From positions 1-20,000 of the forward strand of contig JAHBMJ010000797.1 in assembly GCA_018398765.1 (NCBI GenBank): a stretch of DNA of 20,000 nt, given 5' to 3'. Shown one piece after another: positions 1 through 10,112 of the stretch. The notes beneath the pieces were generated by a model. It did not search any database, was not told the origin of the DNA, and worked only from the letters and a program-made list of their open reading frames with translations. Source of the DNA: Chromera velia. Its lineage: Eukaryota; Sar; Chromeraceae. The position numbers and the translations under genes were made by a program. The stretch's first letter is position 1; each line of letters opens with the position of its first letter.

Positions 1-141
1 GTGTTGCGTCGGCTCTTGCTTTTGCATTGCATGACAGCGGATCTTTTTCTTGATCTGTCGGATTCAAAGTTTTCTGTCTTTTTGAGGGGCGTCAAGAGGG
101 GCTGCAGGCAGCACTGGGATCATGCAGACTTCACGGCAAGG

Positions 142-450
142 AAAGTCATCTATATGGTTTGGTCTCCATGGGTACGTGGGTTTTATTTGGGGAGTACGGT
201 GGGCTTTGTGATGGATAGGTTCATTCAGCATCTTTATGCGGCAGGAAGGGGGGTGGGGGGTAGGGTTAGTGGAAAAAGGAACGCGTCAGGAAGGGGGTAT
301 GCACATCGATTCTACTCAACTCTCTCTGCAAATAACGGGAGGCATGGATTGTTTGTGGTTACGCCACTGGTCGTTGTTGCAGGGTCCCAGATGGAATTGC
401 GAGATGCGGAGATGGCCTGCATTCGATCGTACATGCCGAAGTGGAATACG
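142..450 (+). other. GIY-YIG endonuclease domain of the Penelope-like ORF
   Basis: Codons 48-150 show the family signature: VIY (49-51) in the GIY position, FYLGST (61-66) in the YIG position, then Arg73 and His77 in a DRFIQH context. A conserved acidic segment with Glu137 (ELRDAEMACIRSY) leads to PKWN ending at Asn149. In this fold the tyrosines, the arginine and the glutamate form the single-metal active site that cuts DNA; all appear present here. A G-rich, low-complexity insert (about codons 80-95) separates the helix from the later strands. The domain lies before the reverse transcriptase rather than after it. Confidence 0.78.
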
Positions 451-1245
451 GTGGGAGTGAGAAGGAGAGTGAAAGGCGACTTTGGCTGGAGGTTCAAATC
501 TGACTGCATGGACAGAGAGGTGACAGGGGGGGTTGGGGGGGATGGGGCTTTGAGGAGGTCGGAAAGGTTGGCTTCCGGACGTAGAGGTGTTTCGATCTGC
601 TCGGACAAGCTGTCGGAATTCCTTGCGGTTAGGAGGAGGATTACGGTGGCGATGGTGAGCCGAGGAGGGACTGCGTTCTCCCGTGCTGCTTGTTTGTCTG
701 CTGTGGGGGGGTTTGGGGGTGGGGGGGGGAGTCTACCTACCGGGAATGGGGGGGGGAGAGGTACAATCTCCGGCCCTACGAACACAGCAATCTTTGTTTT
801 CCGCTCGCTTCTGTTGTCGCTTCTCAGTAAGAAGAGAATGAGTGACAATCAGCTGAGGGCTTTGTCTGTTTGTGAGAATGATCTGTTGTCTATCTGTAGC
901 CTGTTTCCTGTTCGCGGGGTATTAGGGGCGGGGAGGGCGGTTTTTAATGCTAATGTGGACAGGTTGTACGAATTGAAAGGGTGGTCCATCAAGAAGATTA
1001 AGGACACGAGAAGTAAAACGTTCCGTTTGCCTCTGGCGGACTTCCCTCCTTTTTCTCGGTTTTATCGGTCAGTAATGAGGGAGTGGTGGAGGGAGGCCAG
1101 TATAGGAGGATCTTTGGGGGTGGTGGTTTTGCCAGCCCGTTTGTGTAATCTACAGCAGGCGCTTGACAATTCCTACTCTGTTTGTGGGGGGGAGGGTGAC
1201 GACGTAAATGGGGGGAGAGTGACTAAGGAATCTATAGATGCGATG

Positions 1246-1323
1246 TGCACCGATGGTTCTGCGTGCCCATGTCGATCCCTCGGGATTATGTATGGTTTGG
1301 ACTGCCTTGATGGACATGTCTGC
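1246..1323 (+). other. Cys/His cluster in the endonuclease-RT linker (possible zinc-binding motif)
   Basis: Codons 416-441 carry C416-x5-C422-x-C424-x10-C435-x3-H439-x-C441, in a linker that otherwise has few cysteines at this density. The spacing could bind one zinc ion, but it does not match a finger that I can name. Seen directly: the residues. Inferred: metal binding, or a role in target DNA or template RNA recognition. Confidence 0.4.
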
Positions 1324-1611
1324 TCTCTGCTCTCTCTTTCTCCTCGTCTCCGGTCTGCTCCCTCTCTTCCCTCGAATTTCTCCGCTACTTCTAAGCTGTG
1401 GCCCGGGTCTGGGGGGTGGAAAGGGGTGAGGAAGGGTTTATTGTCTTTTTTATCGTATGTGAACGCACTCAGGGGAGGTCTTGTGGGTCAAGGATGTAGG
1501 GGGCGTGCGTTTGTATCTGCTGCTGCATGGGCAGATCTACAATGTCGTTGGTTCTCCATATTAGAGGTGTATCATTTAGGCCCCAAGTTGCCTAAAAAGG
1601 GGTCTGCGGTT

Positions 1612-2977
<1,366 letters not shown>

Positions 2978-3207
2978 TGATATGCAATCACGTTACAAGA
3001 ATGCTGTTATCCGCAAATCTACCCACCTGTTTGATGGTAAGGGAGTTGTCATTAATGTTCGTTGAACTGCTGTCCTTGCGATGGCTTTTTAATTTTCTCA
3101 AGGAACAATATTTGCGTGTTTTGGTCCGTACGGCCAGCACGGATCTGATTGAAGGATGGTTGAATGAGATTGCGTTTCTGGAGCGCTTTAGGCCAACGAT
3201 GTATTGA

Positions 3208-4389
3208 ATATGTTTACATGTGTATCTTCTTTATTTCGATTCTTTTTGTCCTATTGATCTTCGATCGAACGTCTCTTTTATGTAGTACACAGAGCCAGAA
3301 GCGATAGAAAAAAGACAGTGGCGAGACCGAAGGGGGGGGTCGCGCGTGATGTTGTATGTTGGAATTGCGGTTGCTCGTCTGGCATGTCAGGATTGAGAGT
3401 GTGCGCATTGGTACTGCGGCTTGTGCCAGGACGATTTTAAATTGTGCGCGCGACCGATCGTTCACGGAGTGGTGTTTGAGCCATGCCGAGATTCATTGAT
3501 TTTTCGCGCCGTACGTGTATTTGGCATCGAATTGGCATGCATCCGTCTATCTATACATGCGTACTGAGATACAGGCATGTGAGATTTCGAGTAGAAGGAC
3601 TGCTCTTCCACTGAACACAGTGCTGCCGCCTACTAGCACAGTGCGGAGACCATTAGGACATATGTTACAGCTGTCTGAAGTAATGCGATTTCTAAGGTAA
3701 CAGTAAAAAAAATGGCTGCGAGAGGCCAGGGCTCCGTTAATGCCTAGCCGACTGGGAGGAAGGACTGATGATTGGCCAGGATCATCGTGTAGGGTAAAGC
3801 CGCCCTACTACCCGGCAATAGAAGATAACAGTGGGAGATGAGAATGGAAGAGAATAAAGAATGATAAGTGTAAGAGAATGTGCATGAATGTAACGAAATG
3901 TATGTATGAGTTGAAGCGTGAGTGTTGATGAAGCCATGTGAGAGTCGTGAAGAAGGAAGGTTACTGTACCATAGAAGAAAATGCAAAGATATCAGTCAGT
4001 AGAGCAGTGTGCAGCACGTGTTGTTCCCTTCCCTCCTTCCCTTCATACAGCCACTGACACGCGCGATGTGTGTTTGTGCCTGCCAAGACCACTAAGCCCG
4101 CCCTCTATCATGATAAGCACGGGAAGTCGATCGCCTACCCCAACGTTACGTACAATATCATGCGAGACGGGCAGAGGACTGTCTGACTGCCTGATGCCGC
4201 CACCATGCGCTTATGTCTGCACATGCCTGCGACTACCTTCACGCTCCCACACTGGACTAAGTCTTGGGGGGGGAGCAACCAATTGAGCTCCTTGTGAAGC
4301 AGAATGGCAACAAGGAAAACTGTATGAAGAACAAGTCGACGCGCCGCCTTGAAAGCGTTTGGAACTGACTGGAGCTTCCCCTACAGGTC

Positions 4390-4391
<2 letters not shown>
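3208..4391. other. Non-coding stretch, probably 3' part of the Penelope-like element plus intergenic DNA
   Basis: No ORF here is convincing; those open are short and lack recognisable motifs. A short run of eight A follows at about 3705-3712 and could mark a 3' end, but no target duplication can be paired because the left end of the element lies outside the window. A small perfect hairpin (GTAGGG at 3789-3794 with CCCTAC at 3803-3808) is present. Confidence 0.4.

Positions 4392-4422
<31 letters not shown>
4392..4422 (+). repeat. (TC)n microsatellite
   Basis: A pure run of alternating T and C covers 31 bases. It is followed by further pyrimidine-rich sequence to about 4470, which could act as a polypyrimidine tract. 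Confidence 0.95.
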
Positions 4423-4426
<4 letters not shown>

Positions 4427-4540
4427 TTCATTGCTTGCGCTGCACCTTTGTCTTCTCTCTTTGATCTTTTTAATAAAAAAGTGTTTAGTCTACGCGTGTA
4501 TGAATCTTTCCATGTCAGACGTTTCTTTTCTCTGCCAGAA

Positions 4541-5206
4541 GAAGAAAGAAAGAGAGACCAAGAGAAGATGGGAAGAAGAGAAAGAAAATGAGGAGGTATA
4601 AACTTGAAGTAAGGAGATGCCTGTCGAGACAGATGTTTCTAAAATAGAATGACGAGAAGAAGTCAGCCTGAAGGAACAGCCTGTGCATCCCTTTGTGTCT
4701 TCTGTCCCTTTATGTCTGCCACTGCAGGGAGAATTGCAGTGCTCCGGATCCTTCTAGGTCTGGAGGTATCGTCTCTCTCCCCTTGGCAGCGGGCACAGCG
4801 CGATGTCCATCTCGAGGCGACTTGTGGAGACGGCAACGCGATTAGGTTGCTGTCTGTTTCGGTCTGTTTCTCCCTATGCTCGTACGTGTGTGTGCGTCTC
4901 TCTCCAGCACTTGTGTTTTTGCTGACTCTTTTCTCCTCTTGTGATATGTGTATGAATAGGGGATATCGGGAGACTGAAGAAAAGGAAAGAGAAAGAAGAA
5001 AATGAATCTGCTCTCTGTCCTTCCTTTGCTGTTGGCATCTTTCTATCTGTCTTTCCCTGACTTGCTGCCACTGTAACAGTTTGCGCCGGAAATTCACAGT
5101 ACTCTTCCTTGAGAGTGAGGGCGCATGGTAGTTGAAAAGGAATTCGGAGGTGGGAGGAATGAAAAAAAAAAAGAAAGATTGAGAAAAGAAAGAGAAGAAA
5201 ATGACT
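4541..5206. repeat. Recurring polypurine tracts containing GAAGAAAATGA or variants
   Basis: Purine-rich tracts lie at about 4541-4590, 4973-5003 and 5157-5201. The last two end in the same string, GAAGAAAATGA, followed by similar CTG/CTCTG text; the first ends in the variant GAAAGAAAATGA. Related tracts occur at 7441-7520 and 8455-8517. On the - strand they are CT-rich tracts of the kind found just upstream of 3' splice sites. Confidence 0.55.
4728..4961 (+). other. Possible short exons of a spliced + strand gene (tentative)
   Basis: Three segments are bounded by plausible splice sites: after CACTGCAG to TTCTAG (4729-4758), after TTGGCAG to GATTAG (4791-4846), and after CTCTCCAG to GAATAG (4909-4961). 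The intervening introns would be about 32 and 62 bases with GT at the start, AG at the end and pyrimidine-rich 3' parts. One reading frame stays open across all three joins. The product is not recognised. Segments this short could stay open by chance, so this is a suggestion only; the same region is also partly open on the other strand. Confidence 0.2.
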
Positions 5207-5849
5207 GTCCTCTGTTTTGCCCCGTTCTTGCTTAGTTTGATAAGAGGCTTTTCCGTCTATAAGACAAATCTATCCCAAACAGTCTCCAACAGTAAAACGG
5301 TCTCCAAAACAACCATATCTCTCAAGTTTTTTTAGATAGTAAACAATGTTTAAAAGCTCACAACAAAGAGTTTTAAGCGATCAATCAGTACGATTTTCTG
5401 TTTTTCAATCAGAGTTAATGAGAAAAAAAAAAAATATTGTGTTTGAGCTAGTTTGAGCGCGGTGTGCGTGTTTCGCGCGTCAGCGCATATGCTACAGCAA
5501 TTAAGGCGCGCATGGCGGCGGGGCCCACAAGAATTTAAAATCGCGCGGATCGCGATATATTGCAATTAAATCAAAGAGGCCACTTTTGACGCACGCAAAT
5601 GTAGCTGAAGGACGCATTGAGCTCAAAGGCAATCGATGCACACTGCATATTTATCTCTGGACATTGTGCTGGACATTGTGGGACTGTGGATCTGCTTCGA
5701 AAGTGTTTGCTGCTGAAGTTTCCGGATCAGGTGGCACGGCATTTCAAACAGAATAGCTGTATTCTTTGTATATAATTGGGAAAGCAGACTTTGGAACGAA
5801 CCTCAGCCGTCTCTCTTCTTTGGGCATGGCCGTCTCGTTCTGTTAGCAA
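5207..5849. other. Non-coding intergenic stretch, AT-rich in part
   Basis: No supported gene. The only longer open frame (5350-5565, -) has no motif and includes a run of 12 A on the + strand. A 12-bp tandem repeat near 5657-5680 is listed separately. Confidence 0.5.
5657..5680 (+). repeat. 12-bp perfect tandem repeat, two copies
   Basis: The unit CTGGACATTGTG occurs at 5657-5668 and again immediately at 5669-5680, and is followed by the partial echo GGACTGTGG. Confidence 0.9.
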
Positions 5850-6129
5850 GTGTGGTGGTTAACTAGGTGGTTAAATTTGAAGAGGCCCGTCTTGCTCTCA
5901 ATCTTTGATCGACGTCTTTTTTCTTTTGCGTGCCTCTATGCATGCGCTCGAGCTCTTGCTTTCTTTGGCGGGGGAACTAGGGCTGTTTTCATTTTCCTTT
6001 TGGTGAGTTTGAGGTTCCGTCTCCTCTCAGATGTGTACTAGGTAGCCTTGACAACTCGTTGCATTATATCAGGCACTGGCCCACCTTTCTTCAAGCCCTC
6101 TGACTTCTGTATCTTCTTGTTATGTACCT

Positions 6130-6396
6130 GCAGACAGGATTTGGGATTCCCACTGGGCTGTTTTGGGGATTCAGAGGGGCCTTTGCGTGCTCTCCGGTAA
6201 GTTTATCAGTTTGTTTATCTCAATACTTGTAAGCCGTTCCATCAGGTCAGAGTATGATGCACCTCAGACTGGGTCCCTCCCATGGAACTTCATCCTTTTC
6301 TTGTTCAGTGGTTGCACGCAGGATCTGGGACTACTTTTTGCCTTTGCTGAGGAGCTGGGGTTGCTTTCGTCATTCTTCCGGTACTCGAGTGCATGC
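6130..6396 (+). other. Possible two-exon coding segment (tentative)
   Basis: A segment after an AG (CTGCAG, ending 6133) runs to a strong donor-like GTAAGT at 6199. The next 3' splice-like site (CCATCAG, ending 6245) starts a segment open to about 6380-6411. If joined, the frame reads through TGSLPWNFILFLFSG and QDLGLLFAFAEELGLL, a hydrophobic stretch that could be membrane-associated. No family is recognised. The segment between 5850 and 6060 is open in another frame and its relation is unclear. The evidence is splice-site appearance and open frame only. Confidence 0.22.
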
Positions 6397-6411
6397 AGTT
6401 TTGTCTCTCTG

Positions 6412-6950
6412 TAGAAGTCAGTGCATGATACACTGTTGAGCAGATGTTTACCTTGAACCATCGTTTTTGGCTTTGTTACCTCTTAAAGATGTGATTGAAT
6501 GCAGGTTCTGTTCCTTTGGTCGTGCTGAGGAGCAGTTACTTGGGGCTCTGTGTGACGACCATCTCTCTGGGTCAGTAGTTTGTTTTCATTCGGTCCCTAT
6601 CAGTCGCGTCACTGGCCCGTGGCACTGCCTGTCAGTGAAAATCAGTCAAAGACATCCAGTAGGTACGGTTTAAAAAGAAAGAAGAGAAGTTATGGCAACC
6701 TGGGAAGAGGTAATGGGAGGAGCCTCAGGAGAAGGATGCGTGTCCTTGCTTTCCGTTTGTCTCCCTTTGAATGTGTTGCTTGTCTGCCTGTATCCAGATC
6801 TGCTTTTTATCTTTGAGACTGCGCGCTGGCACCAGCCCCGGCCCCGACGTGTGGATCCCAGCGGAGATAAAAAGCAGAAAGGGAGGCAAAGGAGTGAGAA
6901 GAAGAGGGCGGAATCAGTGTCTGCCTGCGTATCTATCTGTAAACAGTGCT
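6412..6950. other. No supported gene
   Basis: Several overlapping + frames of 60-90 codons are open (6467-6673, 6580-6816, 6692-6952, 6771-7043), but none carries a recognisable domain and they contradict each other. The sequence may be intron or untranslated region of a neighbouring gene. Confidence 0.4.
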
Positions 6951-6954
6951 AGGA

Positions 6955-7075
6955 AAGCAATTATTGCTATTGCAATTATTACAATTAATTATAAGCAATT
7001 ATTGTTTGGTTCGAGCCGGCCGAAAGCAATTATTAGCAGTTAATTGATAAGTAAAGTGAAGTAATGCACTTTCAG
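6955..7075. repeat. AT-rich stretch with repeated AGCAATTATT words
   Basis: AGCAATTATT appears at about 6956, 6993 and 7024, with related GCAATTATTAC and CAATTAATTA words between. The complementary words (CAATAATTGC, TAATTAATTGGCAATTATT) recur at about 7948-7982, about 1 kb downstream in inverted orientation. This could be the pair of ends of a small AT-rich element, but the match is imperfect. Confidence 0.35.
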
Positions 7076-7153
7076 CTTTAATTTATTGTTTAGGAGGCGC
7101 TGGCAGTGCGGCGCCGCCCCGCCCCACGCCGTAACCGCGTGAGCGCGGGCTAC

Positions 7154-7187
7154 ATACGCCGCCACGGCACTGCTTATACGCCGCCAC
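7154..7187 (+). repeat. 22-bp spaced repeat of ATACGCCGCCAC in a GC-rich patch
   Basis: ATACGCCGCCAC occurs at 7154-7165 and 7176-7187. The patch 7090-7190 is markedly GC-rich compared with the AT-rich flanks and contains the hairpin CCGCG-TGAG-CGCGG at about 7135-7148. Confidence 0.75.
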
Positions 7188-7189
7188 AG

Positions 7190-7190
7190 C

Positions 7191-7223
<33 letters not shown>

Positions 7224-7433
7224 CTCCACTTCTTATATGACAGTCATAATCACTACAGTTTTGCATATAAAATGACCGTAAAAAACCGCTCGATCTATGA
7301 ATGATACCAAGCAGCAGCATCTGTCTGTCAGCTTTGTTGCTGTAGAAGAGCCTGTCGAGTATCAAACCATGTCGTTTTAAAATGTCCGCCCTCCCTCCCG
7401 AACAGATTTTCAAACTCTTCTTCAACCAGACTC
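7190..7433 (-). other. Possible - strand terminal exon (tentative)
   Basis: Reading the - strand, a long CT-rich tract (7510-7440) ends in TCTATAG, a plausible 3' splice site, and sequence from 7433 is open in two frames. One frame reads SLVEEEFENLFGREGG and stops at TGA near 7330. The other reads ADILKRHGLILDRLFY and stays open to 7174 through the (AT)n repeat. A further CT-rich tract plus TTTGCAG lies upstream at about 7530-7501. Neither product matches a family I can name with assurance, and at most one frame can be real. Confidence 0.22.
7191..7217 (+). repeat. (AT)n microsatellite
   Basis: Twenty-seven bases of pure alternating A and T, directly after the GC-rich repeat patch and followed by a few degenerate ATAC units. 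Confidence 0.95.
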
Positions 7434-7639
7434 CTATAGAAGGAACAAAGAAGAAAAATGATAAAGGAAAGATTATGAAAGGGAAGTATGAATATCTCAT
7501 CTGCAAAGAGAAGAAAAAGGTTTCCCAGGTGACGTTGTAGAAGGGCTCCGGCTTCAGTCCTGCAGGCGCACACTGCAACTCACAGCATCTGGAAGAGTTA
7601 GCAGAGTATGTGACTCAGCGGAGCAAGTTGAAGCTAGGG

Positions 7640-7999
7640 TGATGCACAGGTGAACATCACCACTTTCCTGAAGCACGTCTCTGGTCACAATTAGAAGACG
7701 ATTGATCTTCATGATTGGATTGATGTGATCGTCATGAAGAACCTCGGGATCTCTGCTTGACAGACTCTTCTACTGATTAAAGTCATATCAGTGCCTTCTT
7801 AACTAGTTTAAATAACTTTTATAGATTTATATTACGCTTAAACAATATAAAAAAACTAGTATTTAATCTTAAAACGATTATAAAAATGTTTGAAAGGCAT
7901 ATAAACTACCTAAATACCCTAGAAAATCATCATTTTTTATTTTTTAGGTAATTAATTGGCAATTATTTGCAATAATTGCAATTTTTGTTTGCTCTCAGC
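7640..7999. other. AT-rich intergenic stretch
   Basis: No open frame of note. About 7790-7990 is strongly AT-rich, with words such as ACTAGTTTAAATAA and AATATAAAAAAACTAG (CTAGTTT/AAACTAG in inverted arrangement near 7803 and 7852). Confidence 0.5.
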
Positions 8000-8002
8000 T
8001 CG

Positions 8003-8449
8003 TCAGAGCAATGGGCACTGCAATTTAATTGCACTTAGCACTGTCTGTAAAGCTATCGGGTGTTCTATCGTGTGTCTCCTATCGATCAACAGAGGTAGTT
8101 GACAGAAGAAAGTAGCTTCCTTGAAGATAAAGAAAAAGAAAGAGAGCAGACTAAGTACATCCGCTGTCTTTGTTTCTGTCCACTGCTGTTTCTGTGTTTG
8201 GAACTTTGAAAAAAAGACAGTAGAAGGAAAGAAGAAGAGAAAGAACAATGAATGAGGGGTTGATAGAAACCGTAGCCACCTGTCCGACCTTAACTGGTGA
8301 TGCAAAGCGAACGAAGCCTGCTGCTTCAGTAGTGGCGTGTCTGATAGGAAAAGCCTGGAGCCAAGGGCTTCAACTTTGAAGGTAAAGTACCTGGAAGGTA
8401 GAAGGTTGCATCGGATCTCTGTCAGCAGCTGATCTCGCAATCTGGCACC
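8003..8449 (-). CDS. Candidate spliced gene fragment, four phase-compatible exons (tentative)
   Basis: On the - strand four segments can be joined through GT-AG introns: 8449-8391, 8340-8280, 8203-8159 and 8119-8003. The introns would be 50, 76 and 39 bases with strongly pyrimidine-rich 3' ends. The joined frame stays open and ends at TGA 8005-8003; it would include GARLRDQLLTEIRCN, then FVRFASPVKVGQ, then a Gln-rich stretch. A further CT-rich tract and TCTGAG precede the first segment, so another exon should lie upstream (8531-8580 has a GTGAGC donor, but its phase does not fit cleanly). The unspliced - strand is also open from 8530, giving a Phe-rich translation of the pyrimidine tracts that looks artificial. 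No family is recognised. Transcript evidence would decide. Confidence 0.3.
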   Translation of the reverse strand, partial: GARLRDQLLTEIRCNLLPSRYFTFKVEALGSRLFLSDTPLLKQQASFALHHQLRSDRWLRFLSTPHSLFFLFFFPSTVFFSKFQTQKQQWTETKTADVLSLLSFFFFIFKEATFFCQLPLLIDRRHTIEHPIALQTVLSAIKLQCPLL

Positions 8450-8552
8450 CTCAGAAAGAAAATCAAAGAAAGAAGAAAATGAAAGAAAGAAAAAAAAGAA
8501 AGTTAAAAGAAAAGAAACCGATAGGCTCACTGTGTCTGGTTGACCAACTCAG

Positions 8553-8933
8553 ATGGCTGCATGCTTGAAGCTGTTCTGCCAGTGTTGGTTATATATGTTT
8601 ACATCATGTTTCGGTGATCGTACTCTTTTCAGTCCTTTTGCTCATCTCTTTTTCCCTTTCTGCGCATGCTCGACTGTGTTTGAGTTATCGCGAGGGTACG
8701 ATTTCTTTGCCAGTGAGAGGGGGGGATATGTAGTGTCCTACCTCCTGGCACCGTCCCACCACCGTTGTTCGGTCTTTTTCACATGCATGCCGCCTTTGCT
8801 TCGATCGCCCGCCGCCGCGTTCAATCTGTCTGGCTCCAGAAAGCTTGTCTTTATGTTCGCGCGGGGACCGGTCAGATTTTATCCGCCCTCAGCCGTCTCG
8901 CTGAGATTGTTCGTTCCGTTTGTCGGGTTGTGA
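8553..8933 (+). CDS. Hypothetical ORF, 126 codons, unrecognised
   Basis: The frame starts with ATG and is rich in Phe, Ser, Pro and Cys, with no motif I recognise. A second + frame (8765-8995) overlaps its 3' half and is also open, with an amphipathic-looking stretch (ASIARRRVQSVWLQKA). The shared segment 8740-8930 is more GC-rich than its surroundings, as exons often are, so one of the two frames may be part of a real exon. Which one cannot be decided from the sequence. Confidence 0.2.
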   Translation: MAACLKLFCQCWLYMFTSCFGDRTLFSPFAHLFFPFCACSTVFELSRGYDFFASERGGYVVSYLLAPSHHRCSVFFTCMPPLLRSPAAAFNLSGSRKLVFMFARGPVRFYPPSAVSLRLFVPFVGL

Positions 8934-9394
8934 GTCTATCTTTTCTTAGCATTGCTAGCAGAAGTTCAAGTCAACCCCAAACTATGAAATTATGAATTTT
9001 CTCAACTCTATGAACGGCTAAGGATCTTCTGATATCATATCCCTTAGCTGACTGAGACCTTCAAACTGAGCTAGAGTTTGAAGAGTCTATAGATTTGTTT
9101 CTCTATCTAGGCCTCATCTCTGGTTTAGCTCTCCGTTTGTCCTGTTGCTACCTCCAAAGCAGTGGGAAGTTACTACAGTACATGTATGAGTGTGTGCGCC
9201 ATCGCAGGAACTCACTTACCCAGTGGCAGCTGCAACCCCCATGAGTTGCGTAGACGGGCGGCACGGGGCTATGCAACACGCGCGGCACCATTCACGGGAT
9301 ACCTCACATTTTCTGGGATTTTGCGCCTTCCGGGCCCCCATTTAGCTTGGCATTTCTTATGTTTTTATTTTAGATGGGATTATAATACGGGATA

Positions 9395-9412
9395 CACCCA
9401 ACCAGTTGGGTG
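9395..9412. repeat. Near-perfect palindrome, 8-bp arms
   Basis: CACCCAAC (9395-9402) and GTTGGGTG (9405-9412) are exact reverse complements separated by CA. Confidence 0.85.
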
Positions 9413-9733
9413 AGTGCCTCGGGGGGCCATTTGGGGGGTTGGCCGTATAATTTGATTGATGCAAACCATTATGCGGGGGCTTAGGCATGTTTTGCCTGCA
9501 ATATGCGTGAGCAGGTGCATGGCGGAGGCCACGGCAATGCATGTAAAATATGCTTTTCGAGACTGCACGCGTATAGAACTCTGTGCGAGTTATAATTGTG
9601 GCTTTGTGCGAGTTGCTTAAGGGGCTCATTTTAGAATTAGGATGACACGTACCGTAACATATAGACAGACACCGAACCCCCCCCCCTCAAAATGAAAAAA
9701 TGTGTTATGGGAATGCGTGCGATCTCAGGGCCT

Positions 9734-9758
9734 CTCAGCTGATCTCAGCAGAGCTGAG
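9734..9758. repeat. Hairpin-forming inverted repeat, 7-bp arms
   Basis: CTCAGCT at 9734-9740 pairs with AGCTGAG at 9752-9758 around an 11-base loop that itself repeats the GATCTCAG word found at 9721. Confidence 0.7.
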
Positions 9759-9827
9759 CTGCCCCCCGAGGCGACAGATTATAATACACCATCAAAGGGT
9801 AGCCTTTGCCAAGGGGACAAACTTTTA

Positions 9828-9832
9828 GAAAG
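9828..9832 (+). repeat. Left target-site duplication of the copia element (GAAAG)
   Basis: GAAAG lies directly before the TG of the 5' LTR and is matched exactly by GAAAG at 15251-15255, directly after the CA of the 3' LTR. Five bases is the usual duplication length for Ty1/copia integrases. Confidence 0.92.
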
Positions 9833-10094
9833 TGTTAGGCCGTCGAATGCGTGGTTATTCTTTAGTGCCTTTCTAGAGCCGCTTGCGCGTTAGTCTGTGC
9901 GAGCCCTATTTGTGGGGCACATTCATATATGTTGTTTTGATTTTTGTGGTGTTGTGCCGTATGCGTGAAACGGTGAGGTCCGTCCTACCGTGTATCTAGT
10001 TTGCAGTGTTGCATCGACGCCCCCTTTCTCCCCGGACCTAAATTAGCATAAGATCTATTACGTGAATATCATCATCAACCCATAGAGTTTATCA
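9833..10094 (+). repeat. 5' LTR of the copia element
   Basis: It begins TGTTAGGCC and ends GAGTTTATCA. It aligns without gaps to 14989-15250. As in related elements it would hold the promoter and the R region, but I see no unambiguous TATA box or polyadenylation signal in it. The next bases (10095 on) do not show a clear tRNA primer-binding match. Confidence 0.94.
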
Positions 10095-10112
10095 GTCAGT
10101 GTGTTAGCTTCC

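Larger units (their letters stand above)
8996..9832. other. Intergenic stretch left of the copia element, no supported gene
   Basis: The open frames (9162-9413 +, 9357-9629 -, 9702-9893 +) are short and motif-free; the last runs into the LTR and so cannot be a single native gene. The stretch holds a perfect inverted repeat at 9395-9412, a hairpin at 9734-9758, a run of eleven C near 9677-9687, and a TGTGCGAGTT word repeated about 24 bases apart near 9581 and 9605. Confidence 0.5.

Noticed and set aside
312-848. 178-codon open frame on the - strand
   Set aside because: It is antisense to the GIY-YIG/linker region; its Pro/Leu-rich text is the complement of G-rich codons of the real frame.
3764-3800. 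ACTGATGA sequence suggesting a hammerhead ribozyme, as found with Penelope-like elements
   Set aside because: No matching GAAA and no stems II/III at the required spacing could be found around it.
4663-5097. 144-codon - strand open frame
   Set aside because: Polar low-complexity text (complement of pyrimidine-rich DNA), no motif, and it conflicts with candidate + exons.
7009-7024. GGTTCGAGCC resembling a Pol III B box (tRNA or SINE)
   Set aside because: No A box at suitable distance and no cloverleaf can be drawn from the AT-rich flanks.
10095-10112. Primer-binding site directly after the 5' LTR
   Set aside because: A site must exist in an active element, but GTCAGTGTGTTAGC does not match a tRNA 3' end or initiator-tRNA segment that I can identify.
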